Shown here one piece after another: positions 26,614 to 35,560 of a DNA stretch of 64,000 nucleotides. Made by a program: the position numbers and the translations under genes. Positions within the stretch are counted from its first letter, which is position 1; every line of letters starts with the position of its first letter. The notes below the pieces were generated by a model. That model saw only the letters and a list, made by a program, of their open reading frames with translations. It made no database searches and had not been told where the DNA came from. The stretch spans positions 1-64,000 of the forward strand of contig DAMBQR010000010.1 in the NCBI GenBank assembly GCA_032055545.1. Reading direction: 5' to 3'. Source of the DNA: Pseudescherichia sp032055545. GTDB lineage: Bacteria > Pseudomonadota > Gammaproteobacteria > Enterobacterales > Enterobacteriaceae.

Positions 26614-26690
26614 TGGTGCGTTCAATTGGACTCGAACCAACGACCCCCACCATGTCAAGGTGGTGCTCTAACCAACTGAGCTATGAACGC
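26614..26690 (-). tRNA. valV/valW-like: tRNA-Val(GAC)
   Basis: First tRNA of the tandem pair, 77 bases with CCA, acceptor GCGTTCA/TGAACGC, anticodon GAC (complement at 26654-26656). It differs from its neighbour mainly in acceptor and T-stem pairs, as the two E. coli copies do. Only 4 bases separate the two, so they are cotranscribed. Confidence 0.97.
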
Positions 26691-26716
26691 AACGTTGTGT
26701 GTGACAACGGGGACGA

Positions 26717-26745
26717 ATATTAGCGGCAGGCGGCGACGCTGGCAA
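26717..26745 (-). promoter_or_regulatory. Promoter of the tRNA-Val pair
   Basis: On the minus strand a TTGCCA -35 (26740-26745) and TAATAT -10 (26717-26722) are spaced exactly 17 bases, followed by a GC-rich stretch (CGTCCCCG) of the type that gives stringent control of stable RNA. Transcription would start about 20 bases before the first tRNA. Confidence 0.75.
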
Positions 26746-26807
26746 GCAGAAAAAAGCACTTTTATTACTGATTTCACGCGATTGCGGAACAACTGCACAA
26801 AACGTTG

Positions 26808-26832
26808 AGAAAACAGCCGCCCGCAGGCGGCT
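26808..26832 (-). terminator. Terminator of mdtK
   Basis: 7-bp stem AGCCGCC/GGCGGCT (26815-26821, 26826-26832), CGCA loop, with TGTTTTC after it on the minus strand, 10 bases beyond the mdtK stop. Confidence 0.7.
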
Positions 26833-26841
26833 TATGGTGAA

Positions 26842-28215
26842 TTATCGCGCAGCGCGTTGAAGGATCACGCTTGACGGCTGACGCTGGAGGAAGCGCATCC
26901 GCAGCATCATCATAATCGCTGCCGAGGTCAGGCCGATGATAAAGCCCATCCAGAAGCCAGCCGGTCCCATGCGATCGACAACCAGATCGGTCAGCGCCAG
27001 CACGTAGCCGCTCGGCAGTCCCAGCACCCAGTAGGCGGTGAAGGTGATAAAAAAGATGGAGCGGGTATCTTTATAGCCGCGCAGAATGCCGCTGCCCACA
27101 ACCTGAATTGAGTCGGATATCTGATAGATTGCCGCCAGCAGCATCAGCTGTGCCGCCAGGTGCACCACCTCAGGGTTATCGTTGTAGAGCAGGGCGATAT
27201 GCTCTCGCAGCGAGACGGTAAAGAGCGCGGTAATTACCGCCATGCACACCCCGACGCCCAATCCGGTACGTGCCGCGGTCTGCGCGTCCAGAGTCGACCC
27301 TTGCCCCAGGCGAAAACCAACGCGAATGGTCACCGCTGCCGCCAGCGACAGCGGCAGGACAAACATCAGGGAGCTAAAGTTGAGGGCGATCTGGTGGCCA
27401 GCCACGTCAACAATACCCAGCGGAGAGACCAGCAGCGCCACTACGGCAAACAGCGTCACCTCAAAGAAGAGCGCCAGCGCAATAGGCAGACCGAGCTGGA
27501 CAAGGCGTTTAAGAACGCTGAAGTCGGGCTTAGCAAAGTGCTGGTCCTGACGGATATCGCGCATGGAGCGGGCGCGTTTAATGTATGAAAGCATACAGAT
27601 AAACATGACCCAGTAGACCGCCGCCGTGGCGACACCGCAGCCGACGCCGCCCAGCTCCGGCATGCCGAAGTGACCATAGATCAAGACATAGTTGACCGGA
27701 ATATTCACCAGCAGGCCAAGAAAGCCAAACACCATACCGGGTTTGGTTTTCGCCAGTCCTTCACACTGATTACGTGCGACCTGGAAGAAGAGGTAGCCCG
27801 GCGCGCCGCAGAGCAGGGCGCGTAGGTAGCGCACGGCTTTATCCGCCAGCTCCGGATCGATGTTATGCATGGCATGAATGATATGCCCGGCATTCCAGAG
27901 GACGATCATAATTAATACGGAGACAAAGCCCGCCAGCCAGAACCCCTGGCGGACCTGCTCGGCAATGCGATCCCGACGGCCCGACCCGTTGAGCTGGGCG
28001 ATTACCGGGGTAAGAGCCAGCAGCAGGCCGTGGCCAAAGAGGATCGCCGGCAGCCAGATAGACGTGCCGATCGCGACGGCCGCCATGTCGGTAGCGCTGT
28101 AGCCGCCCGCCATAACGGTATCAACAAATCCCATTGCGGTTTGTGCAACCTGCGCAACGATCACCGGGATAGCCAGCGCTAGCAGCTGGCGCGCTTCGAT
28201 ATAATACTTCTGCAC
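26842..28215 (-). CDS. mdtK: MATE-family multidrug efflux pump MdtK
   Basis: A 457-aa inner-membrane protein, the same length as E. coli MdtK (NorM) and nearly identical in most of its twelve helices. It exports cationic drugs, fluoroquinolones and some peptides in exchange for Na+ or H+. The start MQKYYIEARQLLALAIPV and family blocks such as MGFVDTVMAGGYSATDMAAVAIG and GLPIALALFFEVTLFAVVALLVS are present. It is divergent from ribE and next to the valVW tRNAs, as in E. coli, except that ydhQ is missing between them. Confidence 0.97.
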   Translation of the reverse strand: MQKYYIEARQLLALAIPVIVAQVAQTAMGFVDTVMAGGYSATDMAAVAIGTSIWLPAILFGHGLLLALTPVIAQLNGSGRRDRIAEQVRQGFWLAGFVSVLIMIVLWNAGHIIHAMHNIDPELADKAVRYLRALLCGAPGYLFFQVARNQCEGLAKTKPGMVFGFLGLLVNIPVNYVLIYGHFGMPELGGVGCGVATAAVYWVMFICMLSYIKRARSMRDIRQDQHFAKPDFSVLKRLVQLGLPIALALFFEVTLFAVVALLVSPLGIVDVAGHQIALNFSSLMFVLPLSLAAAVTIRVGFRLGQGSTLDAQTAARTGLGVGVCMAVITALFTVSLREHIALLYNDNPEVVHLAAQLMLLAAIYQISDSIQVVGSGILRGYKDTRSIFFITFTAYWVLGLPSGYVLALTDLVVDRMGPAGFWMGFIIGLTSAAIMMMLRMRFLQRQPSSVILQRAAR

Positions 28216-28443
28216 GGAAACACCTGTATATTGTTGTTATAGGGAAGCATGAAAAAGCCACCTTAACTGGCAGCAAGAAGAGATTGCAGGATAAATAGCC
28301 AGACCATTGTAACGGGGAAAAGCCAAGATGCCAGAGAAAAAACAGTCTGGACAGGTGCAGCGCTGGCAACCTCTTTTTCCACCTGTTATTGTGCAATTAT
28401 CAAAACGGCTTGCGCCGAATTAATGGTTACAGGAGTTGTAGGC

Positions 28444-29094
28444 ATGTTTACTGGTATTGTACAGGGCACGGCAAAAATCGTGTCCATTGATGAGAAACCC
28501 AACTTCCGCACCCACGTTGTTGAGCTGCCAGAGGCGATGCTGCCGGGGCTTGAGACCGGCGCGTCGGTAGCGCATAACGGCTGCTGCCTGACCGTTACCA
28601 GCATTGACGGTCCGCTGGTGAGCTTTGATCTAATGAAGGAGACGTTGCGCATCACTAACCTGGGCGAGCTGAGCGTCGGCAGCGAGGTTAACGTTGAGCG
28701 TGCGGCGAAATTCAGTGATGAAATTGGCGGCCATCTGATGTCGGGGCATATTATTACCACCGCTGAGATAGTAAAAATTCTGGCTTCAGAAAATAATCGT
28801 CAAATCTGGTTCAAAGTTCAGGACGCGAGCCTGATGAAGTATATTCTTTATAAAGGTTATGTCGGCGTGGATGGTATTAGCCTGACGGTGGGCGAGGTCA
28901 CGCCAACGCGTTTCTGTGTCCATCTTATTCCTGAGACGCTGGAGCGTACTACGCTGGGCAATAAAAAGCTTGGACACAAGGTGAATATTGAGATTGATCC
29001 ACAGACCCAGGCTATTGTCGATACGGTAGAGCGCGTGCTGGCGAGCCGTGAAGCAGCGATGATTGCGGCCTCGGTCAGCGACAGCGACGAGTAG
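28444..29094 (+). CDS. ribE: Riboflavin synthase, alpha subunit
   Basis: A 216-aa enzyme (E. coli RibC/RibE, 213 aa) that dismutates two 6,7-dimethyl-8-ribityllumazine molecules to riboflavin. The two lumazine-binding repeats are visible: MFTGIVQGTAKI with NGCCLTV in the first and GHIITTAEI with YVGVDGISLTV in the second. I took the ATG at 28444, which gives the invariant MFTGIV start; an upstream ATG at 28423 adds 7 residues. It is convergent with cfa across a shared terminator. Confidence 0.97.
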   Translation: MFTGIVQGTAKIVSIDEKPNFRTHVVELPEAMLPGLETGASVAHNGCCLTVTSIDGPLVSFDLMKETLRITNLGELSVGSEVNVERAAKFSDEIGGHLMSGHIITTAEIVKILASENNRQIWFKVQDASLMKYILYKGYVGVDGISLTVGEVTPTRFCVHLIPETLERTTLGNKKLGHKVNIEIDPQTQAIVDTVERVLASREAAMIAASVSDSDE

Positions 29095-29100
29095 AGAGAC

Positions 29101-29128
29101 AAAAAACCCCGGTAGCCCGGGGTTTTTT
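29101..29128. terminator. Bidirectional terminator between ribE and cfa
   Basis: 12-bp perfect stem AAAAAACCCCGG/CCGGGGTTTTTT around TAGC, with T-runs on both strands, in the 44-base gap of two convergent genes. Confidence 0.92.
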
Positions 29129-29138
29129 ATGGCAACCA

Positions 29139-30287
29139 TTAGCGCGCAACGCGCAGGCCATTTTCGACGCCGCGGCTGAACATCACCTGCCAGAGCTGAA
29201 TATCCCGTGCCCGGAACGCACCCGCGCAGGCGTTCAGGTAGTAACTGAACATGCGCTTAAAACGTTCAGAGTAATTATCGGCAATTTCCGGCCATGAGGC
29301 CACGAAGCGTTCATGCCACGCCATCAGCGTTGTGTCGTAATCGGCACCAAAGTTATGCCAGTCCTCCATAATGAAATGGGACTCGCTGGCATTGGCAATC
29401 TGGCGCACCGACGGCAGGCAGCCGTTCGGGAAGATATACTTATCGATCCACGGGTCCACGTTGTTATCGGTTTTTTTCGCCCCGATAGTATGCAGCAGGA
29501 ACAGGCCCTCAGGCTTAAGGTTGCGATCGACCACCTCAAAATAGGTGGCGTAGTTTTTGGGACCGACATGCTCAAACATACCGACGGAAACCACGCGGTC
29601 AAACTGGTCTTGCAGATCGCGGTAATCCTGCAGCAGGATGGTCACGTCTACGCCCTCGCAGCGCGCCTGGGCCATCTTTTGCTGCTCTGCTGAGATGGTC
29701 ACGCCGGTCACGCTGACGCCATAGTTTTTAGCCATAAAGTAAGCCAGACCACCCCATCCGCAGCCGATATCAAGCACGCGCATTCCGGGCTGCAGCTGCA
29801 ATTTTTCACAGATTAGCCGCAGCTTAGCCTGCTGCGCCTCCTCCAGGGTCTGGGCCTCTTTCCAGTAGGCGCAGGAGTATTGCATATAGGGGTCGAGCAT
29901 ACGGCTGAAAAGATCGTTACCAAGATCGTAGTGCTCTTTACCGACTATCCAGGCTCGCTTCTGGCTTTGCAGGTTGAACACCCGCGCTGCTGCAATGCGG
30001 AGGGTATCTTTTACGTGGCGCGGCATCTGAGTTTCCAGACCAGCGCGGAGAACCTTGCTAAAGAACATATCCAGGCGGTCACATTCCCACCAGCCGTCCA
30101 TATAGCTCTCGCCCAGTCCGAGCGAGCCTTCCTTTAGGACGCGCTTAAAAAAACGGGGGTTCTTTACCCGAATATCCGAGGGGGCGGCGCCGTTAATAGT
30201 GATACCCGCGCGGCTTAACAGTTCGTTTGCGATACGGAACCAGTTATCGCTCTGTATGTTGACTTCTTCTATACACGATGAACTCAT
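29139..30287 (-). CDS. cfa: Cyclopropane-fatty-acyl-phospholipid synthase
   Basis: 382 aa, the same as E. coli Cfa. It uses S-adenosylmethionine to add a methylene group across cis double bonds of membrane phospholipid acyl chains, mainly on entry to stationary phase and under acid stress. The N-terminal lipid-binding part, the SAM motif VLDIGCGWGG and the QDYRDL and FEHVGPKN blocks near the bicarbonate site are intact. The start is MSSSCIEEV at 30287. It is convergent with ribE. Confidence 0.97.
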   Translation of the reverse strand: MSSSCIEEVNIQSDNWFRIANELLSRAGITINGAAPSDIRVKNPRFFKRVLKEGSLGLGESYMDGWWECDRLDMFFSKVLRAGLETQMPRHVKDTLRIAAARVFNLQSQKRAWIVGKEHYDLGNDLFSRMLDPYMQYSCAYWKEAQTLEEAQQAKLRLICEKLQLQPGMRVLDIGCGWGGLAYFMAKNYGVSVTGVTISAEQQKMAQARCEGVDVTILLQDYRDLQDQFDRVVSVGMFEHVGPKNYATYFEVVDRNLKPEGLFLLHTIGAKKTDNNVDPWIDKYIFPNGCLPSVRQIANASESHFIMEDWHNFGADYDTTLMAWHERFVASWPEIADNYSERFKRMFSYYLNACAGAFRARDIQLWQVMFSRGVENGLRVAR

Positions 30288-30542
30288 AGCTTCTCCATCA
30301 CCCTATGTGATCAGAACCTTCAAACAGCGTAGACGCTTTTAATGGTTTGTGAGAAATCCCACGGAACGGGCCGTGAGCTTGATATCCGACGTAGAACAGA
30401 GGAAGGGAGATACCCTTGCCGAAAATACCATCCATGGAATAACAGGCGCACTCCTGCGCCTGCGAAAATAAGTTCTTATTTATTAATTAAATTTATCCAA
30501 ATGAGTATAGGACGCAAAAACAGGTAATTCAACCAAAAATTG
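30288..30542. other. cfa leader / punC-cfa intergenic region
   Basis: 255 bases without a gene. It contains a perfect 8-bp hairpin CAGGCGCA/TGCGCCTG (30443-30450, 30455-30462), which may end the punC transcript. In E. coli the cfa mRNA has a long leader controlled by small RNAs and a sigma-S promoter; the space fits such a leader, but no specific site is claimed. Confidence 0.45.
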
Positions 30543-31715
30543 TTAGCATGCTAATGAAGTTGCTGTACTTTTCTGGACACTATAGCCCAGGCCTGCCAGC
30601 AGTACGGTAAAGAGCATTGTGCTGGTCGTGGTCATCAGTGGGGTAGCAATAAAGGTAGAAACCACCAGGCTGGCTAAAAAGCAGAGGCCAAGCTGGAGGG
30701 TATTTTGCAGTGCCGCCGCTCGCCCCGCTGCCTGAGGAAAGGGAGTGAGCGCCTGGGCTACAACAATCGGGTAGATCGCCCCGTTAGCCATCGCCATGAT
30801 GCAGAAGGGGGCCAGCAGCAGGGTGAGTGAAACCTGTGGAATAAAAGCCACCAGCCAGACGGCGACCACGCTCAGAGCATAGAGAGCCAACAGCCAGGGC
30901 AGCAGGCGTGCGCCCTGCCAACGTTGTAATGCCGCCCGGCAGCCGTAGCCGCCCAGCAGAAAGGCGATGGTTTGCGGGACGTAGCTCAACCCAATCGCCG
31001 TAGGACCATAACCCAACGCACTAAGAATAAAGGGCGAGCCGGTAAGCCAGGCGAAAAAGCTGGCCGAGCAGGCGGCGTAGATCGTCACGTTTCCACAGTA
31101 AAAGCGGGAGCGTAACAGCAGCCCAAACGTCAATGGGGTGGTCTGCGGCTGGATCTTTTTCAGCGGTTTTTTCAGGCGCAGGGCGGGAATCATCAGCAGC
31201 AGGGTGATGGCAAACAGCACCGCGAAGATAGTTTGCCAGTGGGAGTGGGCCAGGATCCAGCTACCCAGCAGCGGCGCGAGGGCAGGTGACAGCCCTACCA
31301 GCGGCATGATGGTGGCGAAAATACGGTTAACCCGCTGGGCCGGGTAGTAGTCGGTGACCAGCGTCTGCCATGTCACCGCGGCGGCACACACCCCAACGGC
31401 CTGGACAAAACGCAGCGCCAGCAGCGTGGTGCCGTCGCGCACCCAAAGCATACCGATGCAGCCGAAAGCAAACAGCCCCAGCCCGCAAAGCAGGATCGGC
31501 GTGCGGCCAAAGCGATCCGAGAGCGGTCCCCAGATCAGCTGGGCAAGGGCGAACCCGGCCAGGAACAGACTCAGGCTGGCGCTAACGGCCGATGCCGGCG
31601 TATTGAGATCCTGCTGAATGGCCGTAAACGCGGGCAAATACATATCCGTAGCCAGAAAGCCCAGCACGCTTAATCCCGCCAGCCAGACTAAAAATCCTTT
31701 ACCAGGTACCATCAT
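30543..31715 (-). CDS. punC: Purine-nucleoside MFS exporter/importer PunC (YdhC)
   Basis: A 390-aa major-facilitator protein of the Bcr/CflA drug-resistance subfamily with twelve predicted helices (E. coli PunC 403 aa). The start PGKGFLVWLAGLSVLGFLATDMYLPAF and the loop WGPLSDRFGRTP (motif A) are typical. In E. coli it was linked to purine nucleoside transport and is activated by the divergent LysR regulator PunR. The C-terminus is about 13 residues shorter than in E. coli. An ATG at 31712 is an equally good start. Confidence 0.92.
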   Translation of the reverse strand: MMVPGKGFLVWLAGLSVLGFLATDMYLPAFTAIQQDLNTPASAVSASLSLFLAGFALAQLIWGPLSDRFGRTPILLCGLGLFAFGCIGMLWVRDGTTLLALRFVQAVGVCAAAVTWQTLVTDYYPAQRVNRIFATIMPLVGLSPALAPLLGSWILAHSHWQTIFAVLFAITLLLMIPALRLKKPLKKIQPQTTPLTFGLLLRSRFYCGNVTIYAACSASFFAWLTGSPFILSALGYGPTAIGLSYVPQTIAFLLGGYGCRAALQRWQGARLLPWLLALYALSVVAVWLVAFIPQVSLTLLLAPFCIMAMANGAIYPIVVAQALTPFPQAAGRAAALQNTLQLGLCFLASLVVSTFIATPLMTTTSTMLFTVLLAGLGYSVQKSTATSLAC

Positions 31716-31807
31716 TTTTCCTTCTTACTCTCTTATTACAGGCGGATTACAAAGCTGCAAAGTGTAGGCAGTGCAAGAGCGGTTGTGAAACGGTAATATT
31801 TGCGTGG

Positions 31808-31826
31808 TGCATTCAAAAATTTTGCA
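31808..31826. promoter_or_regulatory. Possible PunR operator
   Basis: A 19-base element TGCA-(N11)-TGCA, rich in A and T in the middle, lies 8 bases before the punR start in the punC-punR intergenic region. It fits the T-N11-A form of LysR sites; assignment to PunR is inference. Confidence 0.3.
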
Positions 31827-31834
31827 GGCAGAAT

Positions 31835-32746
31835 ATGTGGTCAGATTACTCGCTTGAAGTGGTAGATACCGTCGCCCGTACCGGCAGCTTCAGCGCCGCA
31901 GCTCAGGAGCTGCACCGGGTCCCTTCGGCTATAAGCTACACCGTGCGCCAGCTCGAGGAGTGGCTGGCCGTACCGCTGTTTGAGCGACGGCACCGGGACG
32001 TGGTGCTGACGCCCGCTGGCAGCTGGTTTTTACAGGAGGGGCGCTCTGTCATCAAAAAAATGCAGGTCACCCGGCAACAGTGCCAGCAGATTGCCAACGG
32101 CTGGCGCGGCCAGCTGGCCATCGCGGTGGATAACATTGTCCGCCCCGAGCGCACCCGGCGGATGATCGTTGACTTCTATCGCCATTTTTCCGACGTCGAG
32201 CTGCTGGTGCAAAAAGAGGTGTTTAACGGCGTATGGGATGCGTTGGCCGACGGGCGCGTGGAGCTGGCCATTGGGGCCACCCGCGCTATACCGGTAGGAG
32301 GGCGCTTTGCTTTTCGCGATATGGGGATGCTCAACTGGCGCTGCGTGGTGGCGGCGCACCATCCGCTGGCGAGCATGCGTGGCCCGCTGAGCGATGACAT
32401 CCTGCGCGGCTGGCCGTCGCTGGTGTGGGAGGATACCTCTCGCCTGCTGCCCAAGCGGATCACCTGGCTGCTGGATAACCAGCGACGCATGGTGGTGCCG
32501 GACTGGACCTCTTCAGCTGAGTGCCTGAGCGCAGGGCTATGCGTCGGCATGGTGCCGGGCCATTTTGCCCGGCCGTGGCTCGACCGCGGTGAGTGGGTGG
32601 AGCTACAGCTGGAGGAGCCGTTTCCGGACGCGGCCTGCTGCCTGACCTGGCAGCAAAACGATAACTCGCCTGCGCTGGGCTGGCTGCTCGACTATTTAGG
32701 GGATAGCGACACGCTTAATGGGGAGTGGCTGCGGGAGCCTGAGTAG
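31835..32746 (+). CDS. punR: LysR-family regulator PunR (YdhB)
   Basis: 303 aa (E. coli 310). It has an N-terminal winged helix-turn-helix (SLEVVDTVARTGSFSAAAQEL, then SAISYTVRQLEEWLAVPLFER) and the LysR effector domain. In E. coli PunR activates punC in response to purine nucleosides; the divergent arrangement is kept here. The ATG at 31835 gives the usual MWSDYSLEV start. Confidence 0.92.
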   Translation: MWSDYSLEVVDTVARTGSFSAAAQELHRVPSAISYTVRQLEEWLAVPLFERRHRDVVLTPAGSWFLQEGRSVIKKMQVTRQQCQQIANGWRGQLAIAVDNIVRPERTRRMIVDFYRHFSDVELLVQKEVFNGVWDALADGRVELAIGATRAIPVGGRFAFRDMGMLNWRCVVAAHHPLASMRGPLSDDILRGWPSLVWEDTSRLLPKRITWLLDNQRRMVVPDWTSSAECLSAGLCVGMVPGHFARPWLDRGEWVELQLEEPFPDAACCLTWQQNDNSPALGWLLDYLGDSDTLNGEWLREPE

Positions 32747-32759
32747 TCGGCTCCCGCAG
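32729..32759. terminator. Hairpin between punR and purR
   Basis: 11-bp perfect stem CTGCGGGAGCC/GGCTCCCGCAG (32729-32739, 32749-32759) that includes the punR stop, in an 18-base convergent gap. T-runs are weak, so the termination strength is uncertain. Confidence 0.6.
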
Positions 32760-32764
32760 ATCCA

Positions 32765-33790
32765 TTATCGACGATAGTCGCGGAAGGGTCCGTCAGCCAC
32801 CGAGCGACGCTCGATCAGCCGCGGATGAACCTCAATCGACTGTGACTCTTCACGCTTGTTGACGATGCGATCCATCAGCATAGTAAACGCGGTTTCCCCC
32901 AGCGAGTCTTTTGGCTGGTGGATGGTGGTCAGCGCCGGGGTAAAGAAGCGGGCGTTACGCACGTTATCATAGCCGATCAGCGAAACGTCCTGCGGCACGC
33001 GCAGACCCATCTCATCGACGGCACAGAGTGCACCCATTGCCATCACATCGCCACCGCAGAACACGGCGGTAGGGCGGTGCGGCTGGGAGAGGATCTGCTG
33101 CATCGCCCGGTAGCCAGATTCGGGTTCAAAGTCGCCCTGCACGATCCAGTTTTCCGGCACATTGATCAGCGCCTCTTCCATGGCTTTCATAAAGCCGGCC
33201 AGACGGCCCGCGCCGGTATTGCGCTCAAGAGGGCCAGGGATCACGCCGATCTCGCGGTGGCCGCGTTCAACCAGGTAGCGGCCAGCCATGTAGCCACCCT
33301 CAAACGCGTTATCGATCACCGAGTCGGTAAAGTCCGCTTTCGCTTCGCCCCAGTCCATCACCACCATTGGGATATGGCGATACTCCTCCAGCATGCTGAG
33401 CAGCGGAGCAGGGTATTCGGAGCACATCACCAGCAGGCCATCGACGCGCTTCTGCGCCATCATCGAGAGATAGGCACGCTGCTTCTCAAGGTTATTCCAG
33501 GCATTGCCGAGGATCAGGGTGTAGCCCTTCTGGAAGCAATTCTTCTCTACCGCTTCGATAATCTCGGCAAAATAGGGCGCTTCGCTGCTGGTTGCCAGCA
33601 GGCCGATTGATTTGGTGTGGTTAACCTTCAGGCTGCGGGCCACGGCGCTGGGTGAATAGTGCAGCTCTTTGATCGCTGCCCACACGGCGTTACGCGTCTC
33701 TTCCGCGACAAAGCGGGTTTTGTTAATAACATGTGATACGGTTGTGGTGGAAACGTTTGCTCGTTTCGCTACGTCTTTTATAGTTGCCAT
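32765..33790 (-). CDS. purR: Purine repressor PurR
   Basis: 341 aa, the same length and almost the same sequence as E. coli PurR, a LacI-family dimer that binds hypoxanthine or guanine and represses the purine biosynthesis regulon. It has a helix-turn-helix (TIKDVAKRANVSTTTVSHVINK), a hinge helix (SPSAVARSLK) and a periplasmic-binding-like corepressor domain. A pur box lies 45 bases upstream of its own start, consistent with known autorepression. Confidence 0.98.
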   Translation of the reverse strand: MATIKDVAKRANVSTTTVSHVINKTRFVAEETRNAVWAAIKELHYSPSAVARSLKVNHTKSIGLLATSSEAPYFAEIIEAVEKNCFQKGYTLILGNAWNNLEKQRAYLSMMAQKRVDGLLVMCSEYPAPLLSMLEEYRHIPMVVMDWGEAKADFTDSVIDNAFEGGYMAGRYLVERGHREIGVIPGPLERNTGAGRLAGFMKAMEEALINVPENWIVQGDFEPESGYRAMQQILSQPHRPTAVFCGGDVMAMGALCAVDEMGLRVPQDVSLIGYDNVRNARFFTPALTTIHQPKDSLGETAFTMLMDRIVNKREESQSIEVHPRLIERRSVADGPFRDYRR

Positions 33791-33834
33791 GCAATGTCAC
33801 TCCAGACCAAGACGTAAGCTCCTGAAAATAGTGT

Positions 33835-33850
33835 AGGTAAACGTTTGCCT
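33835..33850. promoter_or_regulatory. Pur box (PurR autoregulatory operator)
   Basis: The minus strand reads AGGCAAACGTTTACCT, which fits the PurR consensus ACGCAAACGTTTNCNT and the operator known upstream of E. coli purR. Its centre is about 52 bases before the purR start codon. Confidence 0.85.
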
Positions 33851-34087
33851 CTACTCAGCCCTCATACAACCTTTGGGGTTGCGATTTGCCGGGAAAACGA
33901 CACGGAACGTCAGGAGGGGTCTATGGCCGGTACGCGAATAAATTTAGCGTGGAATTTTGTCTTATCTTGATGAAAAGGGGAAGCGTTAAAACGCATATCA
34001 CCGCAAATCAAAGAAGATTTTTGCCTATAAATGTGTAAAAATGAGCTGGCTCACTTTTTGTGGGGTAATAAGAATGGAGAGAAATTG

Positions 34088-34177
34088 ATGAGTGCAGATC
34101 TGAAGTTTTCCCTGATGACGACCGTTATCGTGCTGGGCCTGATTGTTGCTGGTGCGCTGACCGCTGCGTTAAACTGA
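34088..34177 (+). CDS. ynhF: Small inner-membrane protein YnhF
   Basis: A 29-aa protein MSADLKFSLM... with one hydrophobic helix (TTVIVLGLIVAGALTAAL). It differs from E. coli YnhF in only a few residues and lies in the same place, between purR and ydhP. YnhF is a single-pass inner-membrane protein of unknown role that accumulates in stress. A GAGAGAAATTG stretch precedes the ATG as ribosome site. A hairpin GAGGGAG/CTCCCTC follows at 34186-34205. Confidence 0.93.
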   Translation: MSADLKFSLMTTVIVLGLIVAGALTAALN

Positions 34178-34351
34178 TTTAGCATGAGGGAGCACGCTCT
34201 CCCTCTGCTGTTTCCACCCCTCTCTTATTGTTATCAAAATGGCAATAAACTTTTGTTAGTTTGATAACTTCTGTTTTTTTGTGATAGATGTCATGCTTTT
34301 GCCTTCTGTGACGGTGTCGCCTGTTCGACACGGCAATTCTGGAGTCAAAAC

Positions 34352-35518
34352 ATGAAAATCAATTTTCCCCTGCTGGCCCTGGCGATAGGGGCATTTGGCA
34401 TTGGAACCACCGAGTTCTCCCCGATGGGTCTGCTGCCGACTATTGCCCGCGGGGTGGATGTCTCTATCCCGGCAGCGGGAATGCTTATTAGTGCCTACGC
34501 CATTGGCGTGATGGTGGGGGCGCCGCTGATGACGCTGCTGCTCTCTCATCGTGCCCGCCGTAGCGCACTGATCTTCCTGATGGCAATCTTTACCCTGGGC
34601 AACGTGCTGTCTGCGCTCTCCCCGGACTACACCACTCTGCTGCTGTCACGCATTATCACCAGCCTTAACCACGGGGCGTTTTTTGGACTCGGATCGGTGG
34701 TGGCGGCAAGCGTGGTGCCGAAAGAGAAGCAGGCCAGCGCGGTAGCCACCATGTTTATGGGACTCACTATCGCCAACATCGGCGGCGTGCCGGCGGCAAC
34801 CTGGCTGGGTGAAACCATTGGCTGGCGGATGTCGTTCCTTGCTACGGCGGGGCTGGGTGTGATCTCCATGCTGAGCCTCTTCTTCTCCCTGCCGAAAGGC
34901 AGCGCCGGAGAGCGTCCTGAGGTGCGTAAGGAGCTGGCCGTGCTGGTGCGTCCGCAGGTGCTGTCGGCGCTGCTGACCACCGTGCTGGGCGCGGGGGCAA
35001 TGTTTACCCTCTACACCTACATCGCGCCGGTGCTGCATGAGATCGCCCATGCTACACCGCTATTTGTTACCGCGATGCTGGTGCTGATAGGGGTTGGCTT
35101 CTCTATCGGCAACTACCTCGGCGGTAAGCTGGCAGATCGCTCCGTAAGCGGTACTCTGAAAGGCTTTTTCCTGCTGCTGATTGTGATCATGCTGGCGATC
35201 CCGCTGCTGGCGCGTAACGAGCTGGGGGCAGCAGTGAGTATGGTTATCTGGGGGGCCGCGACCTTCGCCGTAGTACCCCCGCTGCAGATGCGTGTCATGC
35301 GCGTAGCCCATGAGGCACCAGGCCTGTCGTCATCCGTTAATATCGGCGCGTTCAACCTCGGTAATGCGCTGGGTGCGGCGGCGGGCGGGGCGGTGATCTC
35401 CAGCGGATTAGGATACAGCGTTGTCCCTGTGGCCGGGGCGCTGATTGCGGTGCTGGCCCTGCTGTTGGTGCTGGTATCAGGACGTGGTCAGGCCGGACGC
35501 GAATACGCGGTCGAGTAA
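34352..35518 (+). CDS. ydhP: MFS transporter YdhP
   Basis: A 388-aa major-facilitator protein with twelve hydrophobic segments (E. coli YdhP 389 aa), of the arabinose-efflux/DHA1 type. The start KINFPLLALAIGAFGIGTTEFSPMGLLP and SRIITSLNHGAFFGLGSVVA fit the family. Its substrate is not known. It lies next to ynhF and purR as in E. coli; sodB, which follows in E. coli, is absent. Confidence 0.93.
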   Translation: MKINFPLLALAIGAFGIGTTEFSPMGLLPTIARGVDVSIPAAGMLISAYAIGVMVGAPLMTLLLSHRARRSALIFLMAIFTLGNVLSALSPDYTTLLLSRIITSLNHGAFFGLGSVVAASVVPKEKQASAVATMFMGLTIANIGGVPAATWLGETIGWRMSFLATAGLGVISMLSLFFSLPKGSAGERPEVRKELAVLVRPQVLSALLTTVLGAGAMFTLYTYIAPVLHEIAHATPLFVTAMLVLIGVGFSIGNYLGGKLADRSVSGTLKGFFLLLIVIMLAIPLLARNELGAAVSMVIWGAATFAVVPPLQMRVMRVAHEAPGLSSSVNIGAFNLGNALGAAAGGAVISSGLGYSVVPVAGALIAVLALLLVLVSGRGQAGREYAVE

Positions 35519-35528
35519 GGCAGAAGAG

Positions 35529-35557
35529 AGCGCCCTGCCATCGACTGGCAGGGCGCT
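35529..35557. terminator. Terminator between ydhP and mepH
   Basis: 12-bp perfect stem AGCGCCCTGCCA/TGGCAGGGCGCT with a 5-base loop, between two convergent genes; T-runs are short on both sides. Confidence 0.75.
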
Positions 35558-35560
35558 TAA

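Noticed and set aside
1..26700. Integrase, transposase or direct-repeat att sites for the islands at tRNA-Asn and tRNA-Val
   Set aside because: Looked for, none seen; tRNA position alone does not prove an integrated element.
30342..30527. 61-codon ORF in the cfa leader
   Set aside because: No ribosome site or similarity; the region is a probable mRNA leader.
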